From Propionispora vibrioides (GTDB lineage: Bacteria; Bacillota; Negativicutes; Propionisporales; Propionisporaceae), in the NCBI RefSeq assembly GCF_900110485.1, contig NZ_FODY01000004.1, positions 1 through 64,000 on the forward strand: a stretch of 64,000 nt of DNA. Reading direction: 5' to 3'. Made by a program: the position numbers and the translations under genes. Below the pieces are notes generated by a model that saw only the letters and a program-made list of their open reading frames with translations, was not told where the DNA came from and ran no database searches. Below, in pieces: positions 1 to 8,210 of the stretch. How positions within the stretch are numbered: the stretch's first letter is position 1; each line of letters begins with the position of its first letter.

Positions 1-93
1 ACTTTCCTATAGCCGGATTGCCGCTCTTTTTGTGGCAATCCCATTTAGGAGCTTATCCGTGAGATAAAAGAGGAGATTTTCGCACAGTCTGAC

Positions 94-126
94 GTCCCCA
101 ACTGTCACTCGTCCCCAACTGTCACT
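94..126. repeat. Two tandem 16-bp copies of a gtccccaactgtcact unit
   Basis: The unit gtccccaactgtcact occurs at 94-109 and again at 111-126 with one base between. On the minus strand it reads as an aGTGACAGTTGGGGAC unit. It lies between genes. A similar gaaccgtccccgtgcttt stretch lies near 3153-3170. I read these as remnants of a dispersed intergenic repeat; no function can be inferred. Confidence 0.5.
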
Positions 127-153
127 TTTCTTGAATATTTTACCGTCTACAAG

Positions 154-192
154 AAAAAGGACACCTTACGCTTTGTGTAAAGTGCCTTTTTG
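154..192 (-). terminator. Rho-independent terminator after the 61-aa gene
   Basis: Arms aaaaaggacaccttac and gtaaagtgcctttttt-like pair around a short loop with one or two mismatches. Read on the minus strand the hairpin ends in a T run. It lies about 60 bases past the stop codon of the gene at 251-436, so it probably ends that minus-strand transcript. Confidence 0.6.
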
Positions 193-250
193 TCTACGGT
201 CTGGACAATAAATAGTGTTATCCTGCCTTCTAATTATTTAAAGCATTCAA

Positions 251-436
251 TTATTTATCTGAAAGTCCCTTAAGAAATTTACCTATCTCTTCACGATCTA
301 TACGTTCAAGATCTATAAGTCGGTTACGTTCCGATTCGGGCATATCATTCCATTCTTTTTTAGACCAGGTTCGTTGCGCTCGTTCCACATCGCTCATTTC
401 ATTCAATAACTTAACTTTCTTATTTTTATTTGCCAT
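251..436 (-). CDS. Small charged protein of unknown function, 61 aa
   Basis: I do not recognise a family. The product is short, highly charged and probably mostly helical, rich in Lys, Glu and Arg, with no Cys, no signal peptide and no membrane segment. The start is ATG at 436, with a good ribosome binding site (AAGGTGA) about 6 bases upstream, which is the main reason to believe it is translated. A zinc-cluster gene lies just upstream at 464-643 on the same strand, 27 bases away, so the two may be cotranscribed, and a terminator-like hairpin follows at 154-192. The region is AT-rich compared with the rest of the window. Function cannot be inferred. Confidence 0.55.
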   Translation of the reverse strand: MANKNKKVKLLNEMSDVERAQRTWSKKEWNDMPESERNRLIDLERIDREEIGKFLKGLSDK

Positions 437-463
437 AAAATCACCTTTTCATTTTTATTGTCG

Positions 464-643
464 TTACTTAAATATTGTGACAATGCCTTTTCCGTCACAG
501 GATGGGCACGGGATATAAGATTGGCCTGTACATTGCGGACAATCGGGTTCACACAAGGTTAGACCAGAAGGTGCCATTGGGCATGGGATGACCCGTTCAC
601 CTTTACACCGTGAACAATCTACTTCTTTAAATTCAGACGACAT
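464..643 (-). CDS. Small DnaJ-type zinc-cluster protein, 59 aa
   Basis: The sequence carries four CxxC-like pairs: CSRCKGE near residue 10, CEPDCPQC near 31 and CPSCDGKG near 47. This resembles the CxxCxGxG repeats of the DnaJ central zinc domain, so the protein probably binds zinc. There is no J domain and no membrane segment. A TTG at 646 is in frame, but ATG at 643 has better spacing to the AAGGGA ribosome binding site and is used here. It lies upstream of the 61-aa gene on the same strand. Stand-alone zinc-ribbon proteins of this size often act as small chaperone-like or nucleic-acid-binding proteins; the role here is unknown. Confidence 0.6.
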   Translation of the reverse strand: MSSEFKEVDCSRCKGERVIPCPMAPSGLTLCEPDCPQCTGQSYIPCPSCDGKGIVTIFK

Positions 644-689
644 CAAAAATCCCTTCTTCTTATAAATTTTCAGTATTTACACTTCGATA

Positions 690-718
690 TTGACTTAAAA
701 ATTTAATTATTTTATTCT
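690..718 (+). promoter_or_regulatory. Possible sigma-A promoter for the gene at 856
   Basis: TTGACT at 690-695 and TATTCT at 713-718 are separated by 17 bases. The pair faces the gene at 856 and would give an untranslated leader of about 130 bases. The sequence around it is very AT-rich, so chance matches are likely. Confidence 0.3.
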
Positions 719-855
719 TAAACTAGCTTCTGTAATAAATGATACCACTCAAAATTAGCAGAATCAACTACTTTCCATCAATCAGCTATAATCAGCTCTA
801 TCAATGTTATTATAACTGAAAAAATTCAGGGGGGGCGCTTTTTATTTTATATGTA

Positions 856-2232
856 ATGTTTAGCAACGATGGCTATAATTTCTACGATGAGCATCATATG
901 CCGAATTTCGATGACCAAGGTCATCGGTATCTATTTGATTTTGTTGCTGCGGAGCTATCGAAATTTGAAGTATTGCTGGATAAATTCTTTTCAACAATGT
1001 TCGATTTTGTAAAACTTGAATTAACACAGGACGGACTTCGCAAGGAATTTAACAGTGACTATGAAAAAGCATTGCAGTCGAATTTTGCTGTTGTAGAAGC
1101 GGATTTCTATGTGCCTAATGTATATTTTGAAGAGATGGTAAGTATTTTGAAATTCAGCCATCCTTATTACAAAATTGGTGAAAACGCAAGGAATATTGTT
1201 AAAAACATCGTAATCGACTATTTTCATTTCCATTCTTCACTCAATGAGAGGTTGCTCTTTGAAGATGATTATAAAGAAAAGGTTTCGGATTTATTATCAA
1301 TTCCGAAAGGGTTTTTCCCAAAAAACCGCTTAGATCAGTTGTATCAAGTATATATAAAATGCTACCGGCAATCATCCTCTATTCGCCGCAAAATAGCAAA
1401 AGGCAGGGAACTTGATGCGAAGTATTCCTTAAATATAATCACTTTCCAACAGAAAATGAAGGAGTTGCTTTTTCGCATCTTGGATATTTCTGTTCCTATT
1501 ATTAACAGGCTGAGTATATTCGAAAGGATTTCGCTTTATAAAAAAATCCAATCTATGCCATTTAGCAACGCAGATATTCAAAAGCTGCCGAAGGAATTAT
1601 CGGATTTCATAACCGCACATCCCCTTCATAACAGTCTTCATTATGACTTTGCTCCTGAAGGTAACATTAAGATTTCAATATTTGAGACCGAAAACAAGAT
1701 GTATGAAAAGTTACAAGTTGAATCCTTGGAACAGCTGTTGGAATGGGAGTTTATTAAAATGGTCCAGGCAGGTGTGAGGATAAAGAAGTGTGCCTGCTGC
1801 AATAGATATTTTCTCGTCAAAGACGCCAAAAATAATTATTGCGGCAGAAAGTTTAAAGGTAATAAAACCTGTTTGGATGTAGGTTCGAACCACCGTTTTT
1901 ATGAGTTGAAAAAAAATGACGTCTATTATAAGGCATGGCGCACAGCTATTTGTAGGAATAGGGCTCGAATAACATCCAAATCAAACTCAATCTCTGAAGA
2001 CTCATTTATTTGCTGGCGCATAGAAGGTGATAGAAAACTGACCGATGTTAGAAAAGATGCAGAAAAAAGCAGCGAGAGCTTTTTTAAATGGTTAGCTATG
2101 ACAAATGATGAGATTAAAGAATACGAAATTAATATGATTAGCATACTGGGCCAGGAAGAATATTCGAGAATCATAAGTGAGTGGAAAGCTAAAAATAAAC
2201 CCAAAAATATATTACGGGCAAGCCCCACCTAA
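856..2232 (+). CDS. Uncharacterised protein with a C-terminal Cys4 zinc cluster (tentatively DUF6076-like)
   Basis: This 458-aa protein has a long, mostly helical N-terminal part (about 1-310), then a Cys cluster: KKCACCNRYF near residue 314, followed by a Cys about 15 residues later and another after KGNKTC. Aromatic- and Lys/Arg-rich helices follow. The layout recalls DUF6076 proteins and more loosely CGNR zinc fingers, which are thought to bind nucleic acid; this match is from memory of the motif only. There is no signal peptide or membrane segment. ATG at 856 is the first possible start because a stop codon directly precedes it; the purine-rich stretch at 828-835 is too far away to be a good ribosome binding site. 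The low GC content and a neighbouring broken gene and repeat debris suggest acquired DNA. Confidence 0.55.
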   Translation: MFSNDGYNFYDEHHMPNFDDQGHRYLFDFVAAELSKFEVLLDKFFSTMFDFVKLELTQDGLRKEFNSDYEKALQSNFAVVEADFYVPNVYFEEMVSILKFSHPYYKIGENARNIVKNIVIDYFHFHSSLNERLLFEDDYKEKVSDLLSIPKGFFPKNRLDQLYQVYIKCYRQSSSIRRKIAKGRELDAKYSLNIITFQQKMKELLFRILDISVPIINRLSIFERISLYKKIQSMPFSNADIQKLPKELSDFITAHPLHNSLHYDFAPEGNIKISIFETENKMYEKLQVESLEQLLEWEFIKMVQAGVRIKKCACCNRYFLVKDAKNNYCGRKFKGNKTCLDVGSNHRFYELKKNDVYYKAWRTAICRNRARITSKSNSISEDSFICWRIEGDRKLTDVRKDAEKSSESFFKWLAMTNDEIKEYEINMISILGQEEYSRIISEWKAKNKPKNILRASPT

Positions 2233-2635
2233 GGGTGAAGCCTGTCCCGTTATCCTTCTCCCGAATTCTTATAACATAAAAAGGGCCAAAGTTTCCATGA
2301 CGGCCGACCATGTGGCGGTTTGTCCCCCGGAGGGTGTAGGCGCGCGTCGCGCCGTGATCCTTACCAAGGCAAAAACGAGAGCACCAGAGCGACGATCAGC
2401 TGCATGGTGCCGAGACGAAAAAATTCCCAACTTTCTTTGTCTATATGAAACAGGGGACAGGTCAGGCGTTTCATTCCAATTTTACCATGAAACACTCGAT
2501 CTCTCCCCCTGATTTCCTGATTCTTAGCGGCACAATCGGCATTAACAAATCTTGCCAACTTCACAATATTACTAGGAATTCACTATATAAAAAACACCTG
2601 CTAACAAGCCGGTGAAAAATATCGACATATTCACA
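2233..2635. other. Gap without a convincing gene; likely repeat or transposon debris
   Basis: About 400 bases follow the stop of the gene at 856. The GC content changes sharply at about 2240 from AT-rich to GC-rich. Short open frames exist (for example on the minus strand at 2361-2564), but none has a ribosome binding site or a recognisable domain. The motif caggggacaggtcag near 2452 resembles the short tgtcccc-type motifs at 94-126 and 3153. I read this as remains of a mobile or repetitive element. Confidence 0.35.
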
Positions 2636-3075
2636 TTAACCCCAAGCAACAAAAATTTCTTTCAATTCTATTGCCAACTCCTCAAATACCTTTAATTGAA
2701 TATTTTCATCTTCACCAAGAACAAGCACATCCGGCATGTCATAATGCCCTTGTTCATTTAGTACATAACTTACAATAGTCTCTGTTTCCGGTGTAACAAT
2801 CCAGTATTCCTGTACACCAGCCTTTTCATACTTATTTCTCTTTACCAGGTTATCACGCTAAATTGAGCTTTTTGAGACAACCTCAATTACCAACGTTGGC
2901 GCGCCGAAATAGCCACTTTTATCTAATTTACTTTTATCACAAACTACAGCCAAATCAGGCTCAACTACGTTTTTATTCTTCTTTCATCTATTTCGCCATC
3001 AAGCGGTAGCCTAACTGTAAAAGGCGCCAATTTATTCACATCATTTTCTAAAGCCACATACATAAGCACAGAGAC
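2636..3075 (-). pseudogene. Broken Uma2-family (DUF820) nuclease gene
   Basis: Reading the minus strand, the frame ending at the stop at 2636-2638 encodes VEPDLAVVCDKSKLD, then GAPTLVIEVVS, and VQEYWIVTPE. These are hallmarks of Uma2-type predicted endonucleases (PD-(D/E)xK fold), which contain a PDL...D and an E-V-S core. The gene is broken in three ways. An in-frame TAG lies between the IEVVSKSS and RDN segments, near 2859. A one-base frameshift lies just before VVEPDL, near 2970, where the upstream frame KLAPFTVRLPLDGEI no longer matches. The N-terminal third is missing: similarity fades above about 3075. No intact product is possible. Confidence 0.75.
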
Positions 3076-3222
3076 GATTCTATTGCTTCTCTGCTTTAAA
3101 CATAGTGTTTTGATTAATGCCTGTTACTCTCGCTAATCACGGAAGCAAGAGAACCGTCCCCGTGCTTTCCTTATTATCAATCATCCCGCTCACCTCCACT
3201 ACCTACTCCCAAAATATACAGC

Positions 3223-3250
3223 AAAAAACCCGCGAAACACCGCGGGTTTT
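3223..3250 (-). terminator. Terminator of ssrA
   Basis: AAAACCCGCG and CGCGGGTTTT pair around a short loop. On the minus strand the stem ends in a T run. It lies 17 bases beyond the CCA end of the tmRNA. Confidence 0.8.
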
Positions 3251-3266
3251 AGTAATTCCCAAAATT

Positions 3267-3614
3267 TGGTGGAGGCGAGGAGAATCGAACTCCTGTCCAA
3301 AGGTGCCGCTACACAGGCTTCTCCGAGCGCAGTCTGCAATTTAAGCTTCGCTCCATTGACGCCTACAGACAAGCTTCGCCGGTGCTATCTCGTTAAAATT
3401 TCCCAGTCGGTCCGCGGAGAATTAGACCTCAGGTATCCCGCTAAGTGACGCCCTATCCCGCCTCACGGGAAGAAGGAGAGTAGGACGTTAGCATTAAGCT
3501 GCTAAAGCGTATTCGTTGTTTGCTTTTACTTTAAGTCCACCGTATTGACGGGCTGATGGAACCCCGGCTCGCTACCCATGCTACAACTACCCCTGTCGAA
3601 ACCATTACGCCCCC
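3267..3614 (-). ncRNA. ssrA: tmRNA (transfer-messenger RNA)
   Basis: tmRNA rescues ribosomes stalled on broken mRNAs by adding a degradation tag. The 5' end GGGGGCGTAATGG (from 3614) pairs over seven base pairs with CGCCTCC near the 3' end, followed by A and the encoded CCA (3267-3269). The TTCGA-type T arm is at 3280-3300. The tag reading frame is at 3494-3523 on the minus strand and reads ANNEYALAA followed by TAA, with the AANDENYALAA-like ending that ClpXP-type proteases recognise. The encoded tag is nine residues, one fewer than in E. coli. The gene is about 348 nt, the usual size. The partner gene smpB lies directly upstream on the same strand. Confidence 0.95.
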
Positions 3615-3689
3615 GTATTGGTATTTAGGTATTGTTCATGACTTTTAAAGAGCTGCAATCCGACTACGCTTCTTAATTTCGTAAAGTTT

Positions 3690-3718
3690 ATTATATCACA
3701 GTTTACAAGATACGCCAA
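3690..3718 (-). promoter_or_regulatory. Promoter of ssrA
   Basis: On the minus strand TTGGCG (3713-3718) and TATAAT (3690-3695) are 17 bases apart, with an extended TG just before the -10. Transcription would start about 70 bases before the mature tmRNA, consistent with a 5' leader removed by RNase P. Confidence 0.6.
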
Positions 3719-3783
3719 GTGGATAGATCTGACATACTGGCTTCTTCGCAAATTTTGCCAAAGATAAAGCAGGCCGCTGCCTG

Positions 3784-4257
3784 CTACTCTCTTTGCTTAT
3801 CCTTAAAGGCTCTGTCCATTTCCCGTTTAGCATCCTTGGCCGCCAGGTCCTGGCGCTTGTCATATAGCTTCTTACCGGTTGCCAGTCCCAGTTCCAGCTT
3901 AGCCTTGCCTCGCGTAAAATATACTTTCAGAGGCACCAGCGTATAGCCTTTTTCCTTGGTCTTGCCTATCAGCTTGATAATTTCGTAGCGGTGCATCAAT
4001 AGCTTGCGGGTACGCAACGGTTCATGATTAAACCGGTTCCCCTGATCGTAGGGGCTAATATGCATATTGTGCAGCATGACTTCGCCATGATTGTCAATCC
4101 GGGCATAGGCATCCTTCAAATTGGCTTTGCCGGCGCGCAGTGATTTAACCTCCGTACCGGTAAGCACCAGCCCGACCTCATAGGTTTCATGAATATGATA
4201 ATCATGGCGGGCTTTACGATTTTCAGTTGCTATTTTGCTGCCGGGTTCCTTGCTCAT
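3784..4257 (-). CDS. smpB: SsrA-binding protein SmpB
   Basis: SmpB binds the tRNA-like part of tmRNA and delivers it to stalled ribosomes. The 157-aa product has the normal family length. It shows the conserved [11 protein letters not shown] start, [13 protein letters not shown] and [12 protein letters not shown] segments and the basic tail ending near [19 protein letters not shown], which enters the mRNA channel. ATG at 4257 has the ribosome binding site GAGGTGA about 7 bases upstream. ssrA lies 170 bases downstream but has its own promoter, so the RNA and its partner are neighbours rather than one transcript. Confidence 0.97.
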   Translation of the reverse strand: MSKEPGSKIATENRKARHDYHIHETYEVGLVLTGTEVKSLRAGKANLKDAYARIDNHGEVMLHNMHISPYDQGNRFNHEPLRTRKLLMHRYEIIKLIGKTKEKGYTLVPLKVYFTRGKAKLELGLATGKKLYDKRQDLAAKDAKREMDRAFKDKQRE

Positions 4258-4334
4258 GGTGGGTCACCTCATCTATCAAGCCTATATCCATTTCTTCATT
4301 GTAAAGCATATGCCCGCCAGAGTCAATAAAGTCT

Positions 4335-4802
4335 CTATTTAGGCAATTGCTCTTCCTGTTCACCGATAATCCGCAGCACTTCTTCCGCCGTGGGAGCTGT
4401 GCGCAGAGCGGCCAGGAAAGAATCATGCCGGATCATCCGGGCAATGGTCGACAGCATTTGTAAGTTCAGGTCGATGCCGTCAAGCGGTGCGGCTACCATA
4501 AAAAACAGATCGGCTTTCGTGCCGTCCAGAGAGTTGACATCTACCGGCGTAGCCAGACGGGCAATCGCCAACCCGGCCCGATCCACCGCCGCCGATTTGG
4601 CATGGGGAATCGACACGCCATGACCAACACCGGTTGTTCCCATGCTCTCACGGGCCGCCACATCCTCCACGAATTGTTCGGCTGTGCTGATGACTCCGGA
4701 GTGCTGCAATCTGTCAGCCAGTACCTCCCATACTTCCTCTTTATGCTTTGCTTCCACATGTAATACGATACAGTCCAAGGCCAAGAGCTCTCTGGTTTTC
4801 AA
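4335..4802 (-). CDS. Orphan PTS sugar transporter subunit IIA, fructose/mannitol (PtsN-like) family
   Basis: This 155-aa protein is a single fructose-type EIIA domain. The phosphorylated His is in VSIPHAKSAAV near residue 68, following the ARESMGTTGVG segment typical of the family. It takes phosphate from HPr and passes it to an EIIB. No EIIB or EIIC lies next to it. It is a clear paralogue of the EIIA in the fru operon (14567-15022), sharing the ARES.GTTGVG, IPHAKSAAV and LDG.KADLFF blocks. The start is TTG at 4802 with AGGAGGA about 8 bases upstream. It could serve the fru permease as a second EIIA or play a regulatory role like PtsN; the sequence does not decide. Confidence 0.85.
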   Translation of the reverse strand: MKTRELLALDCIVLHVEAKHKEEVWEVLADRLQHSGVISTAEQFVEDVAARESMGTTGVGHGVSIPHAKSAAVDRAGLAIARLATPVDVNSLDGTKADLFFMVAAPLDGIDLNLQMLSTIARMIRHDSFLAALRTAPTAEEVLRIIGEQEEQLPK

Positions 4803-5009
4803 GTCAATTCCTCCTACACTAAAAATTGGTAAAATGCAATATGTTTCAAATATTCAGTTACCTTCCGGCAAAAAACGGTTACACATTCTCTGCCATAGTA
4901 TATATTTCGACATCTGGCGCATTTTCACTTTAGCAAATTAGCATAATATAGCTATATTTGTATTTCTTCTATTCTATAGTATATATCAAACTCCGTCAAC
5001 TAACCCAAC

Positions 5010-5057
5010 CAGGCAAAAAAGCAGCCTCCGTTACAGGAAGTTGTACTTTTTTGCCTG
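5010..5057 (-). terminator. Hairpin after the aldo/keto reductase gene
   Basis: CAGGCAAAAAAG (5010-5021) and CTTTTTTGCCTG (5046-5057) are perfect 12-bp arms around a 24-base loop, 28 bases past the stop codon. The AT-rich inner stem gives a T run on either strand. A terminator is the simplest reading, but the loop is large. Confidence 0.45.
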
Positions 5058-5084
5058 TCCGGTTGCCGCGAAAAAATGCCCGCT

Positions 5085-6092
5085 CTACTCGTCCTGCTCG
5101 GAACCGCTCAGAATGATTTCAATCAATTCCAATTCTTCCGGCGAGAACTTCGATCTTTTTAAAGCACCCACACAATCATCAATTTGCGAAACTTTGCTGG
5201 CGCCTATAAGCACTGAAGTAATCCTGTCGCCCCGTAAAACCCAGGCCAGTGCCATCTGGGCCAGCGTCTGCCCCCGTTCCAGCGCCAGATCCTGCAGTGC
5301 CCGCAGTTTAATCAGCAGCGGCTCATTAATATCCTCGGCCTTTAGAAAAACACTCGGTCCGGCTGCCCGTGAGTCGGCGGGAATGCCCTTCAGGTACTTA
5401 CTAGTCAGCAAGCCCTTGGCCAATGGCGAAAAGGCAATGCTGCCGACGCCTTCCTCTTCCAGTACTTCCAGCAGACCGTCTTCTACCCAGCGGTCCAGCA
5501 TGGAATACCGGGGCTGATGAATCAGGCAGGGCGTGCCCAGTTCCTTCAGGATTTGAATGGCCGCCTTCGCCTGCTCCGCTTTGTAATTGGAAAGGCCCAC
5601 ATAGAGAGCCTTGCCCTGACGCACCAGCAAGTCCAGCGCTGCCATCGTCTCCTCCAGCGGCGTCCGCGGGTCGGGGCGGTGATGATAAAAGATATCGACA
5701 TAGTCAAGGCCCATGCGCCGCAGGCTTTGATCAAGGCTGGACACCAGATATTTCTTCGAACCCCAGTCACCGTAGGGTCCCGGCCACATGGTATAACCCG
5801 CTTTGGTTGATATGATCAGTTCATCCCGGTAGGGCGCCAAATCTTCTTTCAAAATCCGTCCGAAGTTAATTTCCGCCGAACCGGGCGGTGGACCGTAATT
5901 ATTGGCTAAATCAAAATGGGTAATGCCCAGATCAAACGCCCGTTGCACCAGGGCCCGTCCATTTTCAAAGCAGTCGGTGCCGCCAAAATTATGCCACAAG
6001 CCCAGTGAAATGGCCGGCAGCATCAACCCGCTCCGGCCGCAGCGGTTGTATTGCATCGAAGCATACCGTTCCTTGCTGGCTGTGTATGTCAT
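5085..6092 (-). CDS. Aldo/keto reductase, L-glyceraldehyde 3-phosphate reductase (YghZ/MgrA) type
   Basis: The 335-aa protein is an NADPH-dependent reductase with the aldo/keto reductase barrel. The tetrad is visible: Asp and Tyr in FDLANNYGPPPGSAE, Lys in ISTKAGYTMWPGPYG, and His in YHHRPDPRTP. The WPGPYGDWGSKKY segment and the GPPPGSAE loop are characteristic of the AKR14-type L-glyceraldehyde 3-phosphate reductases (YghZ/GPR), which detoxify the wrong triose phosphate isomer. The C-terminal RGDRITSVLIGASK stretch binds the cofactor 2'-phosphate. ATG at 6092 has GGAGGGGG upstream. It appears monocistronic. Substrate assignment rests on subfamily motifs only. Confidence 0.88.
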   Translation of the reverse strand: MTYTASKERYASMQYNRCGRSGLMLPAISLGLWHNFGGTDCFENGRALVQRAFDLGITHFDLANNYGPPPGSAEINFGRILKEDLAPYRDELIISTKAGYTMWPGPYGDWGSKKYLVSSLDQSLRRMGLDYVDIFYHHRPDPRTPLEETMAALDLLVRQGKALYVGLSNYKAEQAKAAIQILKELGTPCLIHQPRYSMLDRWVEDGLLEVLEEEGVGSIAFSPLAKGLLTSKYLKGIPADSRAAGPSVFLKAEDINEPLLIKLRALQDLALERGQTLAQMALAWVLRGDRITSVLIGASKVSQIDDCVGALKRSKFSPEELELIEIILSGSEQDE

Positions 6093-6410
6093 ACTTTATC
6101 CCCCTCCTAACCTTCCTTCTTCTATTCTAATACACCGGATAGATGGCTGCCATAGTTTTGAAAATAAATTGTAGTAAAAAGAGTGAACTTTCTTACTTCT
6201 TCAAAGAAAATGCTTACAAAAGTCCGCCAGGAATTCCTCGTTTCCGCTTACTCCGTTTTATCCTAATCCATCCGAATTGTTTGCATTCTGTAACTAAAAG
6301 AGAAACTTCCCGTGTTATTCAGGACTTACTAGGGCTTCGGTATTATATGGTTATGTTCTGCCATGTGGTATAATTAGGTAAATAATACAAAACGAGTAAA
6401 GAGGTTTTAT
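6093..6410. other. Promoter-bearing gap between divergent genes
   Basis: About 320 AT-rich bases separate the divergent genes at 6092 and 6411. A clean TATAAT lies at 6369-6374 on the plus strand, about 40 bases before the start of the DinB-like gene, without a convincing -35. No small gene with a ribosome binding site is visible. Confidence 0.4.
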
Positions 6411-7109
6411 ATGAAACACTTTGGTGCCGGATTAAGTGAGTTACACAAGGAATTAAATACAATCATCAGAAAACAGGATAAAGTGGAATATGCAAAGCGA
6501 TTGTTTTTAGACTTGCACGCTGCCTTACACCTATCCGCTATCTCCGGCAGGGCGAAAAATGAAGTGGATCAGCTTTTATGCGATTTATCGCCTCATGAAT
6601 ACAGAATTATGCCAACTGCTAAAGATGAAACAATAGCCTGGGTTTTATGGCATATTGCCAGGATCGAAGACTTGACAATGGGTATTTTAGTAGCTGATAG
6701 GGAACAGCTATTTAATGATGAATGGAGAAAACAGCTTAATACTCCTATTTCAGATACAGGGAATGCTCTGACAGATGATGAAATTATGGAATTCAGTAAG
6801 CAGATTAACATTGATAAGTTAATTGCATATCGAAATGCCGTCGGCCAACGAACATGCGATATTGTAAAGACACTTACTGCTACGGATATGAAGCGCAGAG
6901 TTACTTCGCTTGGTCTTGCTACAATCAGACAGATAGGTGGTGTGACCGATCAGAAAGATTCGCTTTGGCTTCTTGATTTCTGGAGCAAAAAGGATGTTGC
7001 CGGCATATTGCTGATGCCACCGACACGCCATGTCATGCTCCACTTAAATGACTGTTGCAAATGGAAACAACAAATACGGGAAAGAAAAAAGTACTTTCAC
7101 TCAACTTAA
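6411..7109 (+). CDS. DinB-like family protein
   Basis: The 232-aa protein looks like a DinB/YfiT-type four-helix bundle. The metal-site candidates are His in WVLWHIARIED near residue 81 and the pair in TRHVMLHLNDC near residue 205, the usual order and spacing for the three-His site of this superfamily. Many such proteins are thiol-dependent S-transferases or stress proteins. It is longer than minimal DinB proteins because of a charged N-terminal helix and a variable middle. ATG at 6411 has AAAGAGG about 8 bases upstream. It is one of the few plus-strand genes here and stands alone, with a terminator at 7225-7260. Family assignment is moderate; substrate unknown. Confidence 0.6.
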   Translation: MKHFGAGLSELHKELNTIIRKQDKVEYAKRLFLDLHAALHLSAISGRAKNEVDQLLCDLSPHEYRIMPTAKDETIAWVLWHIARIEDLTMGILVADREQLFNDEWRKQLNTPISDTGNALTDDEIMEFSKQINIDKLIAYRNAVGQRTCDIVKTLTATDMKRRVTSLGLATIRQIGGVTDQKDSLWLLDFWSKKDVAGILLMPPTRHVMLHLNDCCKWKQQIRERKKYFHST

Positions 7110-7224
7110 CACAATAAAGCAATTTCAACTTTAGACCAAGTTGATCCTGAAATGCGATTGTATGGTTACCGTTGTCTAGCGGCGGAATTCCGTGGAAAGT
7201 ATATTCATAGAAGCCAACGACAGT

Positions 7225-7260
7225 AAACAGCCGGAGCGTGGGTACACACTCCGGCTGTTT
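7225..7260. terminator. Terminator between convergent genes
   Basis: AAACAGCCGGAG (7225-7236) pairs perfectly with CTCCGGCTGTTT (7249-7260). The plus strand continues with TTTG. It can serve both the DinB-like gene and the convergent mannose-class PTS operon. The 110 bases up to 7373 hold nothing else I can support. Confidence 0.7.
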
Positions 7261-7373
7261 GTTTGCGTCCTCCTCCGCCCCGCGCGAAAACGCTGGAGCA
7301 GAACTAGTACTACCATGCCTTATGACCTTGCTTTCCTATGCATCCTATACTTCTGCACAGGAATTTTTCTTAT

Positions 7374-8195
7374 TTATTTGAGAATACCGCCGGCATAGCC
7401 TAAGATGCCGATGGCGAATAAGCCAAAGATGATGGCAATGGCATTGACTTTCCGTTTTAGGAGATACATGCAGGCGAAGGTTAAGAGCAGCGGCAGCAGG
7501 CCGGGCATGAGCTGGTCGAGAATGCCCTGTACCGTAGTGACGACCGTCTTGCCGTCCTGGCCGGTTACGGTGGAAACCACCAGCGGCACGTTCACACTGG
7601 TCCATTTGCACACCAGCGACCCCATGACGAACAGCCCTAAAATGGAAGCGCCTTCGGTAATTTTCTGCAGCCGGTTGCCTGACATGTCGGCAACGATGTC
7701 TGTTCCTTTTTCATAGCCGTATTGAATGCCATACCATTTGGTGGCCAGGCGAAGAATGTTGAATACCACAAAGAAGAGCAGCGGGCCTAAGATGCTGCCG
7801 CCTAAAGCCAGCGAGGCGCCGAGAGCTGCCGTAACCGGCCGCAGTGTTCCCCAGTAGATTGGATCGCCGACACCGGCCAACGGCCCCATCAAACCGATCT
7901 TTACCCCATTTAGCGTGCCGTCGTCAATGGGCGCGCCGTTAGCTCTTTTTTCTTCCATGGCCGCCGTAATGCCCATGATAGCGTTGGCAACAAAGGGCTG
8001 GGTGTTGAAAAACTCCAGATGCCGTTTTAAGGCCGCTTTCCGCTCTTCGCCTTCATACAATCGCTTGATGGCCGGAATCAGGGACACGCAAAAGCCCATG
8101 GACTGCATTCTTTCAAAGTTAAATGAAGCCAGCAAAAAGTTGGAACGGATAAACATGTTGAATAAATCGCTTTTAGTCAGTTTCTTTTCGCTCAT
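7374..8195 (-). CDS. levG: PTS mannose/fructose/sorbose family transporter subunit IID
   Basis: IID is one of the two membrane subunits of mannose-class PTS permeases. The 273-aa protein has the family start KLTKSDLFNMFIRSNFLLASFNFERMQ, the GVKIGLMGPLAGVGDPIYWGTLRP signature near residue 108, and several hydrophobic segments in the C-terminal half. ATG at 8195 has GGGAGGA upstream. It is the last gene of a IIA-IIB-IIC-IID operon, 15 bases after IIC. The lev name follows the LevR-type regulator next door; the sugar could be fructose, mannose or another hexose. Confidence 0.93.
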   Translation of the reverse strand: MSEKKLTKSDLFNMFIRSNFLLASFNFERMQSMGFCVSLIPAIKRLYEGEERKAALKRHLEFFNTQPFVANAIMGITAAMEEKRANGAPIDDGTLNGVKIGLMGPLAGVGDPIYWGTLRPVTAALGASLALGGSILGPLLFFVVFNILRLATKWYGIQYGYEKGTDIVADMSGNRLQKITEGASILGLFVMGSLVCKWTSVNVPLVVSTVTGQDGKTVVTTVQGILDQLMPGLLPLLLTFACMYLLKRKVNAIAIIFGLFAIGILGYAGGILK

Positions 8196-8210
8196 GTCTG
8201 CACATCCTCC

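Noticed and set aside
1880-1894. GGTTCGAACCACC, resembling a tRNA T arm
   Set aside because: It lies inside the coding frame of the gene at 856 and no acceptor or anticodon arms can be built around it.
2361-2564. A 67-codon minus-strand frame rich in hydrophobic residues at its end
   Set aside because: No ribosome binding site or recognisable domain; it lies in repeat debris with a shift in base composition.
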